DNA of 64,000 nucleotides from Psychrobacter arenosus. GTDB taxonomy: Bacteria > Pseudomonadota > Gammaproteobacteria > Pseudomonadales > Moraxellaceae. How positions within the stretch are numbered: the stretch's first letter is position 1; each line of letters starts with the position of its first letter. A model generated the notes under the pieces. That model was given only the letters and a program-made list of their open reading frames with translations, had not been told where the DNA came from and ran no database searches. Below, piece by piece: positions 8,675 to 17,340 of the stretch. Where the stretch lies: contig NZ_LR884459.1 of NCBI RefSeq assembly GCF_904848165.1, positions 1,364,001 to 1,428,000 on the forward strand. Reading direction: 5' to 3'. Made by a program: the position numbers and the translations under genes.

Positions 8675-11653
8675 ATGACTGACGATATTTCTACCCCAAC
8701 GCCTGACAGCACCTCCGACACCTCTCATGCAGCGCTCGATCCCAATGTGATGCCTAAGTTTTCAGATATGCCCAATGTCGCGATGATGGACACGGCCCAC
8801 GTCAATAAAGACACGCCGCCCTTTATCTTGGTCGACGGCTCCTATTATTTATTCCGCACTTATCACGCGCTACCCAAGTCTATGATGACTACCCAAGGGC
8901 TGATGACCAATGCTATTCGGGGCACATTGAATGCGTTATTGAAATTAATGCGCCGCTATCATCCGACCCATATGGCGGTATGTTTTGATACTAAATCCCC
9001 AACCTTTCGCCATGCCTTATCGCCTGAGTATAAGGCTAACCGGCCCAAGATGGATCATGAACTAGCTGAACAGATTCCTTACATCCATCGTTTAGTACGA
9101 GCGTTGGGTATTCCCCTGCTACGTATCGAAGGTGCTGAAGCGGATGACATTATCGGTACCCTAACCCAACGCGCAGTCGCTGAAGGCCATCACGTTGTCA
9201 TCTCCACCGGCGATAAAGACATGGCGCAGCTGGTCAATGACTGTGTGATATTAGAAGACAGCTTTACCGGTAAGATTACTGACGTGCAAGGGGTTATCGA
9301 AAAATTTGGTATCAAGCCCACGCAAATGGTTGATTATCTGACGTTAATGGGCGATGCCTCGGACGGTATTAAAGGCGTGCCTGGTATTGGTAAAAAGACC
9401 GCAGAAAAGCTGCTGAATGACTATGGCAGTTTGGGCGGTATCTTAGAGAATGCTGAAAATATCTCGGGTCGTGCCGGTAAAAACCTAATCGAACATGCCG
9501 ACGATATCCCCATGAACTCGCAACTGGCGACCATCGTCACCGACCTAGATATCGGTCAGGACTGGGAAGACCTGCGAGTGAATACCGATCCTTCGCAATT
9601 TATCGATGAGCTGCGGGATTTATATAGCGAGTTAGAATTTAAAAACGAGTTGGCCTCGCTTGACCATCCGAATCATCCATCTAACGCACAGTCTATTGAT
9701 GACAGTAAGGCCGCTAGCGAATCACAAGCGCAAATTGCTAAGACCCTGCAAAATCAAAAACAAGCGTCAATCATTGAGCACGTCAAAGACAGTAAAAGTC
9801 ACGATAAGGCTTGGCATACGGTTTTAGATATGCCGGCGTTTGAGTCTTTAATTACTAAATTGGCTGGCGCTGAGCAGTTTGTGATTGATACTGAAACCAC
9901 TAGTGTGTATTGGCGCCAAGCTGAGCTAGTAGGGTTGTCTTTTGCAGTCGAGGCACACGAAGCTTATTACGTGCCGCTAACCCATGCGCTAGAAGGCGAT
10001 GAGCTCGTCGCCAAACAGCTTGACCGCGATACTGTACTGCAAGCGCTAAAACCTATCTTAGAGAATCCTAAGGTTGGTAAAATCGGTCAGCATTTAAAAT
10101 ACGATGCGCATGTATTAAGCAAATACGGCATCGACCTCAACATTGCCCCAAACAATTGGGCGATGGATACTATGCTCGCCAGCTACGTGATTAATGCCGC
10201 TATCACCCGTCATGGCATGGACGACCTCGCCCGCCATTACTTGCACACACAGACCATTACTTTCGAAGACGTCGCCGGTAAAGGCGCAAAGCAAGTGAGC
10301 TTTGACCAAGTCGCTATCGATATCGCCAGTGATTACGCTTGTGAAGATGCCGATATTACTTGGCAACTGTTTGAGTTGATTAACAATAAACTTAAAGACG
10401 ATGCTACCAACTCACGCCTATTGCATGAGTTAGAAATTCCGACAGCGCAAATCCTGTGTAAAATGGAAGCCAATGGCATTTTGATTAAGCGTCCTTTCTT
10501 AAACGAGCTGTCTAAACGTTTTGACGAAGAGATTATTGCTTTAGAAAAACGCGCTTATGAGGTAGCTGGAGAAGAGTTTAACCTAGGCTCTCCTAAGCAA
10601 TTGGGCGAAATGCTGTTTGATAAACTTGGCGTCGTAGGCGGTAAGAAAACTAAATCAGGTCAGTACTCTACCTCTGAGTCGGTACTGTCGAAGATAGACC
10701 ACGAGCTGGTGGATATCGCTTTAGAGTATCGCAGCCTTGCCAAGTTGAAGAATACCTATACCGATGCTTTGGATGCCGTTGCTGACGCTGAGACCGATCG
10801 TGTGCATACCAGCTACCATCAGGCACTGACCAGTACCGGTCGTCTGTCTTCTACAGATCCCAACTTGCAGAATATTCCGATTCGTACCGCTACCGGTCGC
10901 TTAATTCGTCAGGCATTTATCGCACCGGAAGGCCGCGTTATCTTAGCGGCGGATTACTCACAAATTGAGCTGCGTTTAATGGCGCATTTCTCAGGCGATG
11001 CTAACTTAACCCGCGCATTTAACGAAGGCTTAGATATTCACACGGCCACTGCTGCCGAAGTATTGGGCAAAGCGGTCGAAGACGTGACCTCTACAGAACG
11101 TCGCAACGCGAAAGCGATTAACTTCGGCCTGCTCTACGGTATGAGTGCCTTTGGGCTTGCTAAGCAATTGCAAATGACCCGCGATGAGGCGCAAAGCTAT
11201 ATCAAGTTATACTTCAGCCGCTATCCGGGCGTGCAGCAGTATATGCAAGATACTCGTGCTGGCGCTTATGAACATGGTTATATTGAGACTATCTTAGGCC
11301 GTAAACTGTATACGCCAGATATCAATAATAGCAACCGCATGGTTAAGCAAGCTGCCGAGCGTGCCGCGATTAACGCCCCACTCCAAGGTAGCGCTGCGGA
11401 TATCATTAAGCTAGCGATGATTGCCGTCGATAAAGTCTTGCCGAAAGAGTCTGCCAAGATGCTCCTGCAAGTTCATGATGAATTAGTGTTTGAAGTGGAT
11501 ACGGATAAAACCGATGAGATTAGTGCTCTAATCAAGCAGGCTATGGAAGAAGTACTTAGCCATACTGCTAAAGATATGGGCTGGGACGTCGACTTTGCCG
11601 TACCGCTGTTGGTTGAGACGGATACTGGGGCTAATTGGGATGAGGCTCATTAA
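8675..11653 (+). CDS. polA: DNA polymerase I
   Basis: This DNA repair and Okazaki-fragment maturation polymerase has three modules in order. The 5'-nuclease spans about residues 40-330 (AEADDIIGTL; GVPGIGKKTAEKLL helix-hairpin-helix). The 3'-5' exonuclease spans about 380-590, and its motifs are complete (VIDTETTS, LKYDAHVLSKYG, YACEDADITW), so proofreading should be active. The polymerase domain has motif A DYSQIELRLMA, motif B RRNAKAINFGLLYG and motif C QVHDELVFEV. At about 992 aa it is longer than the 928-aa E. coli enzyme because of an N-terminal extension of about 40 aa and a polar linker near 330-375. The start is uncertain: an in-frame GTG lies at 8663, but the ATG at 8675 is preferred. 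Neither has a strong ribosome site. Confidence 0.97.
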   Translation: MTDDISTPTPDSTSDTSHAALDPNVMPKFSDMPNVAMMDTAHVNKDTPPFILVDGSYYLFRTYHALPKSMMTTQGLMTNAIRGTLNALLKLMRRYHPTHMAVCFDTKSPTFRHALSPEYKANRPKMDHELAEQIPYIHRLVRALGIPLLRIEGAEADDIIGTLTQRAVAEGHHVVISTGDKDMAQLVNDCVILEDSFTGKITDVQGVIEKFGIKPTQMVDYLTLMGDASDGIKGVPGIGKKTAEKLLNDYGSLGGILENAENISGRAGKNLIEHADDIPMNSQLATIVTDLDIGQDWEDLRVNTDPSQFIDELRDLYSELEFKNELASLDHPNHPSNAQSIDDSKAASESQAQIAKTLQNQKQASIIEHVKDSKSHDKAWHTVLDMPAFESLITKLAGAEQFVIDTETTSVYWRQAELVGLSFAVEAHEAYYVPLTHALEGDELVAKQLDRDTVLQALKPILENPKVGKIGQHLKYDAHVLSKYGIDLNIAPNNWAMDTMLASYVINAAITRHGMDDLARHYLHTQTITFEDVAGKGAKQVSFDQVAIDIASDYACEDADITWQLFELINNKLKDDATNSRLLHELEIPTAQILCKMEANGILIKRPFLNELSKRFDEEIIALEKRAYEVAGEEFNLGSPKQLGEMLFDKLGVVGGKKTKSGQYSTSESVLSKIDHELVDIALEYRSLAKLKNTYTDALDAVADAETDRVHTSYHQALTSTGRLSSTDPNLQNIPIRTATGRLIRQAFIAPEGRVILAADYSQIELRLMAHFSGDANLTRAFNEGLDIHTATAAEVLGKAVEDVTSTERRNAKAINFGLLYGMSAFGLAKQLQMTRDEAQSYIKLYFSRYPGVQQYMQDTRAGAYEHGYIETILGRKLYTPDINNSNRMVKQAAERAAINAPLQGSAADIIKLAMIAVDKVLPKESAKMLLQVHDELVFEVDTDKTDEISALIKQAMEEVLSHTAKDMGWDVDFAVPLLVETDTGANWDEAH

Positions 11654-11686
11654 ACCTTAAGCTAGCTAGCTAGTGAGTTAAATTAG

Positions 11687-11720
11687 AATAAGCTGGGCTT
11701 TTTGCTCAGCTTATTTTTTT
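11687..11720 (+). terminator. Terminator after polA
   Basis: The 12-bp stem AATAAGCTGGGC/GCTCAGCTTATT (one wobble) has a T5 loop and a T-rich tail. The right arm plus T-tract (TTGCTCAGCTTATTTTTTT) recurs at 11748-11765, a small local duplication. Confidence 0.85.
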
Positions 11721-11789
11721 GGGTTATTGTTGGTGAAGAGTTTCAGTTGCTCAGCTTATTTTTTTGGTCAATTGTAATACTTAGACTAT

Positions 11790-11812
11790 GTAGGCTGGGC
11801 ATTTTGCCCAGC
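11790..11812 (+). repeat. GTAG-type REP palindrome 1
   Basis: The tetranucleotide GTAG is followed by GCTGGGC-ATTTT-GCCCAGC. It is the first of four such units around the RAYT gene, here in plus orientation. Confidence 0.85.
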
Positions 11813-12007
11813 TTTTTATAAGGTGATATTGAATAACAGGGCTTATAGATCAATGCACTGGGTAAAGTTTATCAGCCTATTTTACTAGCTGTTCTAGTCA
11901 CTGATAATGGCAACTTCTCTAGTTTTGAAACTGGCTATTGTAGAGTCAGCTTTTTAACCTTACCGGCAACTACTATCTGCTGTACTCATATTAATAACTA
12001 TAATATA

Positions 12008-12030
12008 GCTGGGCAAAATGCCCAGCCTAC
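12008..12030 (-). repeat. GTAG-type REP palindrome 2 (inverted)
   Basis: The reverse complement reads GTAG-GCTGGGC-ATTTT-GCCCAGC, identical to REP 1 but in opposite orientation. It lies just before the 12061 gene. Confidence 0.85.
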
Positions 12031-12060
12031 GCCCACTTCCTAATTTCAAATGAGGTTTAA

Positions 12061-12612
12061 ATGGATATTCTAATAGTAGTTATCGCATTGCTGTCTTTAT
12101 TAGTTAGTTATGCTGTATTTCAATCCAACGACAAACCAAAAATTATTGTCTATATTGAACCGCACTATGGTAAAGAGTCTTTTGTTAAACTTATTATAGA
12201 GAATATAGGTAAATCAACTGCTTTTGACGTCAATTTTCATAGTGATAGATGCATACCTTTCAAAGCTTTTGGCCTAAATAAACTGCAAAACCCACCTCAA
12301 TATTTTACTAGTGGCTTGTTTGTTCATGGTATTAAAACTTTTACACCTAAACAAAAATACATCTTTGATTGGGGTCAGTTAAGTGGATTAAAGGAAGCGC
12401 TAGATAATGAACCTTTGTATATAACTGCAACATATCAATATAAATATCCTCTAAACCTCTGGAAAAGCAAGATAAAAGATGAATCAATAGTCAATATTAA
12501 TGAACTAGATCATTTACCCATGAGCCAAGGAGGTACTGATAAATTGTTGAAAGATATTCATAATGCTTTAGATAAGATTAACTCTACTATTCAGAAAAAT
12601 AGAGTGTGCTAG
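12061..12612 (+). CDS. Membrane-anchored protein of unknown function
   Basis: The 183-aa protein is not recognised. The N-terminus is one hydrophobic helix (about residues 3-19), followed by a soluble part. The stretch KLIIENIGKSTAFDVNF (about 44-60) has the look of a beta-strand 'EN.G...A.dV' motif seen in many uncharacterised single-helix membrane proteins. The C-terminus ends in a polar helix and Cys. Base composition is clearly more AT-rich than polA or tuf. The gene is bracketed by inverted REPs at 12008 and 12618. A TGAGGTTTAA ribosome site precedes the ATG. The composition and isolated position suggest acquisition by transfer, but this is inference. Confidence 0.7.
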   Translation: MDILIVVIALLSLLVSYAVFQSNDKPKIIVYIEPHYGKESFVKLIIENIGKSTAFDVNFHSDRCIPFKAFGLNKLQNPPQYFTSGLFVHGIKTFTPKQKYIFDWGQLSGLKEALDNEPLYITATYQYKYPLNLWKSKIKDESIVNINELDHLPMSQGGTDKLLKDIHNALDKINSTIQKNRVC

Positions 12613-12617
12613 CTCTC

Positions 12618-12640
12618 GTAGGCTGGGTATCCTGCCCAGC
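12618..12640 (+). repeat. GTAG-type REP palindrome 3 (variant)
   Basis: GTAG-GCTGGGT-ATCCT-GCCCAGC is a diverged copy with one wobble pair and a changed loop, in plus orientation. It lies 54 bp upstream of the RAYT gene. Confidence 0.8.
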
Positions 12641-12693
12641 ACTATCTATAACTATAAAACACCTCTAAACTAAAGACTACTTCATCATAAAGA

Positions 12694-13233
12694 ATGAATA
12701 TGCGCCAATATATCAGGGATAAAACCACAGGTGGCACTTACTTTATTACTCTCACTCTACAAGATAGGAAATCAACGCTGCTTATCGAGCATATCAATGC
12801 TTTCCGGCAAGCCTTCCGCTCTGTCAAACATCATCATGATTTTACCTTAGACGCTATGGTGCTATTGCCCGACCATATTCATATGGTGTTAACCCTTGCT
12901 GAAAACAGCGATAATTATTCAGTCATCATAGCCAGTCTAAAGAGCCAATTTTCCAGACAAATTAAAAAAACAGAACCTATTTCATTATCACGAAAGCACA
13001 AGCGAGAAAGAGGCATTTGGCAGCGTCGGTTTTGGGAACATCGTATCCGTGATGAAAAAGACTATAGAAGTCATCTCGACTATATCCATTATAACCCCGT
13101 CAAACATGGTCTTGTAGTGAACCCACTGGCATGGCCTTATTCAACTTTACATCAATTGATAGCTCAAGGCTTATACCCTCATGATTGGGCCGTTGAAACA
13201 GTGCCTATCATGATAGATGTGTTATATGATTAA
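12694..13233 (+). CDS. REP-associated tyrosine transposase (RAYT)
   Basis: The 179-aa protein belongs to the Y1_Tnp/IS200-like HUH superfamily, in the domesticated RAYT (TnpA-REP) branch. Visible signatures are the metal-binding HxH in LLPDHIHMVL (H61, H63), the branch motif GIWQRRFWEHRIRD (about 107-120) and the conserved Tyr in YIHYNPVKHG (Y130). RAYTs nick and process single-stranded REP hairpins and are thought to spread them. No IS ends or second transposase accompany the gene. It sits between oppositely oriented GTAG-REPs at 12618 and 13245, the typical arrangement of a RAYT with its cognate repeats. The reading frame and all key residues are intact, so it is probably active. Confidence 0.92.
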   Translation: MNMRQYIRDKTTGGTYFITLTLQDRKSTLLIEHINAFRQAFRSVKHHHDFTLDAMVLLPDHIHMVLTLAENSDNYSVIIASLKSQFSRQIKKTEPISLSRKHKRERGIWQRRFWEHRIRDEKDYRSHLDYIHYNPVKHGLVVNPLAWPYSTLHQLIAQGLYPHDWAVETVPIMIDVLYD

Positions 13234-13244
13234 GATAAGAATAT

Positions 13245-13267
13245 GCTGGGCAAAATGCCCAGCCTAC
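13245..13267 (-). repeat. GTAG-type REP palindrome 4 (inverted)
   Basis: The reverse complement reads GTAG-GCTGGGC-ATTTT-GCCCAGC, identical to REPs 1 and 2. It lies 12 bp after the RAYT stop codon and may double as its terminator hairpin, although no T-tract follows. Confidence 0.85.
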
Positions 13268-13320
13268 AATTACTTCTAGCGGGAGTAAGCTCCAGAATTT
13301 AAGACAACCCTTTACCCCAT

Positions 13321-13983
13321 TTATTTCCCCTCCCGAAGCAAAACAGCATCCTCAAAAGTATAACCCCCCTCCATTAAAGTACCTGTATAACTCACCGTGG
13401 TCACCGCATAAGGCTGATTCGGGATACGATAGATGACACCGCTATCCATAAGGCAAACTTTATACGCCGTGGCGGTTTGGTTACTACTGGCATATTTGCC
13501 GTCCCCAGTTAATACCTTATAGTTAAACTTATACTGGGTTAACTCGCCCATATCCTCAAGCCATGAGGTCACCTTTTCCTTACGCTCGGTTAGAGAGTTT
13601 ACTTTTATTTTGGTCGAGACATAATCGGGCTTAAGCGTGATAGTTCGCTGCTTGATGCTATGCAGCTTTTGCGTAAAAAAAGTATCCTGATCATCATTCT
13701 CATCGAACTTTTTAGTCTTAGGGTTGATATAAATAGAGCGCACTTCTACCAAAGGCTGAGGATATTTTGCCTTGAGGTCGTAATAATACAGTTGCGGTAA
13801 GCGCCCTCGCCCATCATCAAAATGGCGCAGTATATAAACCTTCTTATCGGTAGGCTCATAACCGACCATCTCAATACGTTGACCCCCACCGACCGTGGCT
13901 AAGGCACTAACCGGTAGACTGAAAAGTACGGTAGTGGCTATAGCGCTAAGCAGGGATTTATTCATATTTAGACTGTTCATCAT
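13321..13983 (-). CDS. Secreted protein of unknown function
   Basis: The 220-aa protein is not recognised. It has a signal sequence (residues 1 to about 29, ending SALA) and then a beta-rich, charged periplasmic part. Early in the mature part is the motif RIEMVGYEPTDKKVYILRHF; later there is one Cys (VCLMDSG) and an acidic end. An AGGAG ribosome site 8 nt before the ATG at 13983 supports the start. It is divergent from the SH3-domain gene at 14223 and separated from it by 239 bp. No close partner is evident. The neighbourhood (13.3-17.1 kb) is a run of secreted or membrane proteins, so an envelope role is likely. Confidence 0.75.
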   Translation of the reverse strand: MMNSLNMNKSLLSAIATTVLFSLPVSALATVGGGQRIEMVGYEPTDKKVYILRHFDDGRGRLPQLYYYDLKAKYPQPLVEVRSIYINPKTKKFDENDDQDTFFTQKLHSIKQRTITLKPDYVSTKIKVNSLTERKEKVTSWLEDMGELTQYKFNYKVLTGDGKYASSNQTATAYKVCLMDSGVIYRIPNQPYAVTTVSYTGTLMEGGYTFEDAVLLREGK

Positions 13984-14222
13984 GCACCTTACTCCTAAAA
14001 ATAAATATAAAATTCAGATACTTACTAATTCCTAATATATACATTATTGCTAAAGTAATATAGTAGGAGAACGTACCTAAATAAATAGACAAATAGCTAG
14101 GCAAATAGCTAGGAAAATACCTATTAAGTAGCTACTAAGATTTAAAACTATATTGCTCAGTACTTTTTCCGACATCACTCTTCCTCTACCCTAAATATTA
14201 ATAATAAAAAGGTGGCAATCCT

Positions 14223-15110
14223 ATGATTATTAAGCCCTTACTAGCAGCCGCACTACTTGGCTTAGTTTATAGTCCCATTGCGCTAGCCAAGCCTACCGCA
14301 GCGCAGCAGAGCCCAGTAGCTACTCAGCGGGCTATTGTTACGATTGAAGAGCCTACATACGCCAATTATGTGTTCGAGGTCGAAAATAAGAGTGTGCAGC
14401 GCATGCTTAATGACCAAGTCAATGTCCGCACGCAACCCTCGCTACAGTCTGATATTGCTGATACCTTAACTATTGGGCAAGAAGTTACCATAGTGTCCAA
14501 AAGCAAGCAGGTGTTCAAAAGTGGCAATCGGGCCGCGAACTGGTACCAAGTACGCTATAGCCAAGCGGGTAAAGAGCGTGTGGGCTATGTTTGGGGGGCG
14601 AACTTTAGCATTGGTTATCAAAAGCTAAGAGGCTATGAGTTTTTATTGGGCGTTGCCCCTGCCAAAGAAGATGGCGAGGTCACAATGGTTGTCAATGTCG
14701 TCAAAGAGGGAAAACTTAAACAGCAGGTTCACTTCGAGACCACCCAAGAAAGTCTCAGCTCTGTGCGTTTGCAGTGGCTGTCCAACAAAGGCTTAACAGG
14801 GATAAAAAACATTCTATTTGCTGAAGTCTCCGGAGAGGCTTGCGGCGTCCCTACGATGCAGCAATATATGCTATGGGATGGTGAGAAGTTAATAGCTATG
14901 CCTACGCTTATGACGGTGGGCGATGCTGGTATTTATTATCATACTGAAGATTATATCTTTCCTACGGACAAACAAGGCAAGCCCAATCAAATCACTATGA
15001 TGTTAGAAGAAGGCGAAGAGGATGGCGTTGAAGGCAGCGGTAATATAAAAATTACTCAAAAGGAAAAAACCGTCTATCTTTGGAAAAATGGTAAGGTGAT
15101 TAAACAATAA
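14223..15110 (+). CDS. Periplasmic bacterial SH3-domain protein
   Basis: The 295-aa protein has a signal peptide (cleavage probably after PIALA, residue 22). A bacterial SH3 (SH3b) domain follows at about 58-135, recognisable from VNVRTQPSLQSDIADTL, then the VTIV strand and WYQVRYS, and ending in VGYVWGANFS. SH3b domains often bind peptidoglycan or other envelope ligands. The remaining 160 residues (about 136-295) form a beta-rich region with no match I can name. An AAGGTGG ribosome site precedes the ATG. It is monocistronic. Confidence 0.8.
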   Translation: MIIKPLLAAALLGLVYSPIALAKPTAAQQSPVATQRAIVTIEEPTYANYVFEVENKSVQRMLNDQVNVRTQPSLQSDIADTLTIGQEVTIVSKSKQVFKSGNRAANWYQVRYSQAGKERVGYVWGANFSIGYQKLRGYEFLLGVAPAKEDGEVTMVVNVVKEGKLKQQVHFETTQESLSSVRLQWLSNKGLTGIKNILFAEVSGEACGVPTMQQYMLWDGEKLIAMPTLMTVGDAGIYYHTEDYIFPTDKQGKPNQITMMLEEGEEDGVEGSGNIKITQKEKTVYLWKNGKVIKQ

Positions 15111-15314
15111 GCGCTTGTGCACAGGATAAAAAACCGTTTATAAACCTAATTTTTATGCCATAAGAATATAAATAATCTTCAATAATTCAAATAGTTGATT
15201 TATTTAAGATGGGCATAGTACTGACTTTATGATTCTGCTACACTTCCTGAACAACTATAAACATTAGCCGATAAATTATTTTGAGCGTATTACTTTATTT
15301 ATAAAGAGGCAGCA

Positions 15315-15971
15315 ATGAAAGGCAAGGTTTTAAATTATTCTGAGCAAAATGGCCAAGGAACTGTGGTCGCAGAAGACAATAATACTTATATATTTTCGAC
15401 CTATAACTGGCTTGAGCAAGCCCAGCCTATGGTAGGAGATGAAGTCAAATTAGATATCGATCATACCGGCAGTGTCGTCGGTGTCTCCTACGGCCTACTG
15501 CGCAAAAATTACGCTGCGACTGTGCCACAAGATAACCCTATGCCCGTGATAGATCATGGGGCTATGGGCGCCAATAATATGCCCGCAGAATGGGCTATTG
15601 AAGAAAATTACACCATTGTAGACTGGTTTAAAAAGTGCCTGAGGAAGTATGCCACTTTTCAGGGTCGTGCCCGCCGCAAAGAATATTGGTATTGTAATTT
15701 GATGGTCATTATCATCTATATTGTGGCTGCTATCATTGACGGTATTTTAGGCACAGACGGGGTCATTGCGAGCCTAGCTATTTTAGCGTTATTTATCCCC
15801 TTGCTGTCTGTCATGGTCAGAAGGCTACATGATATTAATAAATCAGGGTGGTGGTATTGGATATCCATCATTCCATTAATTGGTGGTATTTTATTACTGG
15901 TATGGATGTGTACGGATACCAACCCGAATACTAACCAGTATGGTCCGCCTGCTCGCAACGTAAATTTATAG
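15315..15971 (+). CDS. Cold-shock-like/DUF805 membrane fusion protein
   Basis: The 218-aa protein has an OB-fold, cold-shock-like N-terminus (residues 1-60; MKGKVLNYSEQNGQGTVVAE, then VGDEVKLDID), a linker, and a DUF805 membrane domain (about 100-212). The DUF805 signs are FQGRARRKEYWY, several hydrophobic helices, VRRLHDINKSGWWYW and the terminal DTNPNTNQYGPP. The OB part lacks the full aromatic RNP1 motif of CspA, so nucleic-acid binding is uncertain. DUF805 has no assigned biochemical role. A GAGG ribosome site precedes the ATG. A similar architecture (cold-shock domain plus membrane domain) occurs at 42238-42888. Confidence 0.85.
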   Translation: MKGKVLNYSEQNGQGTVVAEDNNTYIFSTYNWLEQAQPMVGDEVKLDIDHTGSVVGVSYGLLRKNYAATVPQDNPMPVIDHGAMGANNMPAEWAIEENYTIVDWFKKCLRKYATFQGRARRKEYWYCNLMVIIIYIVAAIIDGILGTDGVIASLAILALFIPLLSVMVRRLHDINKSGWWYWISIIPLIGGILLLVWMCTDTNPNTNQYGPPARNVNL

Positions 15972-16020
15972 ACGCATCTATATTTATCATCTTTATAGCT
16001 ATTTTTATAATAGAAAAGCA

Positions 16021-16049
16021 AAAGCCCAATCTAGCATTGGGCTTTTTAT
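16021..16049. terminator. Bidirectional terminator
   Basis: The stem AAGCCCAAT/ATTGGGCTT with loop CTAGC is flanked by an A-run on the left and a T-run on the right. It can serve both the DUF805 gene (plus) and the lipoprotein gene at 16093 (minus). Confidence 0.8.
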
Positions 16050-16092
16050 TGTCTTTAACTATATGAATATGGCTTGTGGCTTAATAAACGCC

Positions 16093-17058
16093 CTAGCGAT
16101 AGGCGCGCTTAATTTCTGCTTCAATAAAGTCTGCAGCGATTTTATTGTAGTTTTCACAATAGACGAGGGCTTTATTAGGGTCCTCATTTTCTGGCCATTC
16201 TCGTGCTCTATTGACAACGGCTTCATAGACTTTGCCTCTATATTGTACCGCTCCTGGGAAAGTCCCATACTGCGTTTCATAGCCATCACGTGGATCTTCG
16301 ACCAAGATACTAGCGGCAATAGTGTTGTTGCTGCCCACATTGACGTTAGCAAATTTTGCTTGGCGGTATTGGGCACTGCGCCAAGCGGTTAGGTCGCGAT
16401 AGTTCGTCACGTCTGTGTCATCAAACTCAAAGTAGCTTCTATCGACCTTATGAGCATTGGTATAGCATTGCGCGCCTTTGGGAAAGACTAGGGTCTTGTT
16501 TTGCGTGCCCGGCAATTTGTTTAAAATGGTGGTGAAGCCTTTGGCCTTATTAGAACCCACCCCTGCTTGCCCCGCTATATTAATGGGGCGATACTGCACA
16601 TCTTTACGCAACGTATTGTTGTTATTGCTATCTTTCCATAGCAAATGATATTTCAATGCGGAATCGACATTGGTATTGGCCGCCAATTGGGTACTACCTA
16701 AAGAAGAAAACTCAAACTTATCTGCCAGTAGATACTCCATGACTTCTTTACTATTACTTGTAGAGTCTTTGCCAAATAAGGGCTTCTCAGTAATACGCGT
16801 ATTGCCCGTAGCCATTCTAATATCAGCACGCTCGATATAATCGACCTTTTGATTCTTATCGGTATTAAAACCAAAGGCAACAATCTCTATCGCCTTATTG
16901 TTAGTGCCATCGCCTATCACATAGCTGCCATCATCTTCGCCGCAACCACTGATGACCATCGGTAGCAGCATAATGCCCAATACTTTATTTAGCGTCATCG
17001 CCTTGCGGACGGTAGCTACTGCGCCATCTTGACGAGATATATTATGACCAAAACTCAT
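16093..17058 (-). CDS. Putative lipoprotein of unknown function
   Basis: The 321-aa protein is not recognised. A lipobox MVISGC lies at about residues 35-40, so the mature protein should be lipid-anchored with N-terminal CGEDDGSYV. The region just after looks like a short acidic tether. The rest is Asn/Thr/Lys-rich with no cysteine-rich domain other than isolated Cys near AQCYTN and VYCENY. Two starts are possible: ATG at 17058 has a good GAGGG ribosome site but gives a long n-region, while ATG at 16998 gives a textbook lipoprotein signal with only AAGG close by. The longer form is given. Confidence 0.7.
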   Translation of the reverse strand: MSFGHNISRQDGAVATVRKAMTLNKVLGIMLLPMVISGCGEDDGSYVIGDGTNNKAIEIVAFGFNTDKNQKVDYIERADIRMATGNTRITEKPLFGKDSTSNSKEVMEYLLADKFEFSSLGSTQLAANTNVDSALKYHLLWKDSNNNNTLRKDVQYRPINIAGQAGVGSNKAKGFTTILNKLPGTQNKTLVFPKGAQCYTNAHKVDRSYFEFDDTDVTNYRDLTAWRSAQYRQAKFANVNVGSNNTIAASILVEDPRDGYETQYGTFPGAVQYRGKVYEAVVNRAREWPENEDPNKALVYCENYNKIAADFIEAEIKRAYR

Positions 17059-17340
17059 GAGTTACCCTCTATTATTGCCCTTTGGGCATAAAATGCTATT
17101 TAATGGAGACCCGACTAATATAAGCTCTTGCACCTATAAGAGCGAGTCAGGTCATGCGGACTACTCTAGCGACTAATAGTCTGCGGTAATGCTTAGACAG
17201 GGCTAATGACACGCCCTATACTGGGAAGGCAGGAGCTTTATGGCTCTCCCTACCCTTTTTGAATCACTGGTTTTTTAATTAATGTCTTTTAACTAATAAC
17301 TTTGAAACAACGTCTTTTAATCAACGATAAGGATTTCACG

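Noticed and set aside
8381..16049. Shared AGCCCAATCTAGC sequence in the terminators at 8381 and 16021 as a possible repeat element
   Set aside because: The match is short and explained by similar GC-rich terminator stems. There is no further flanking similarity.
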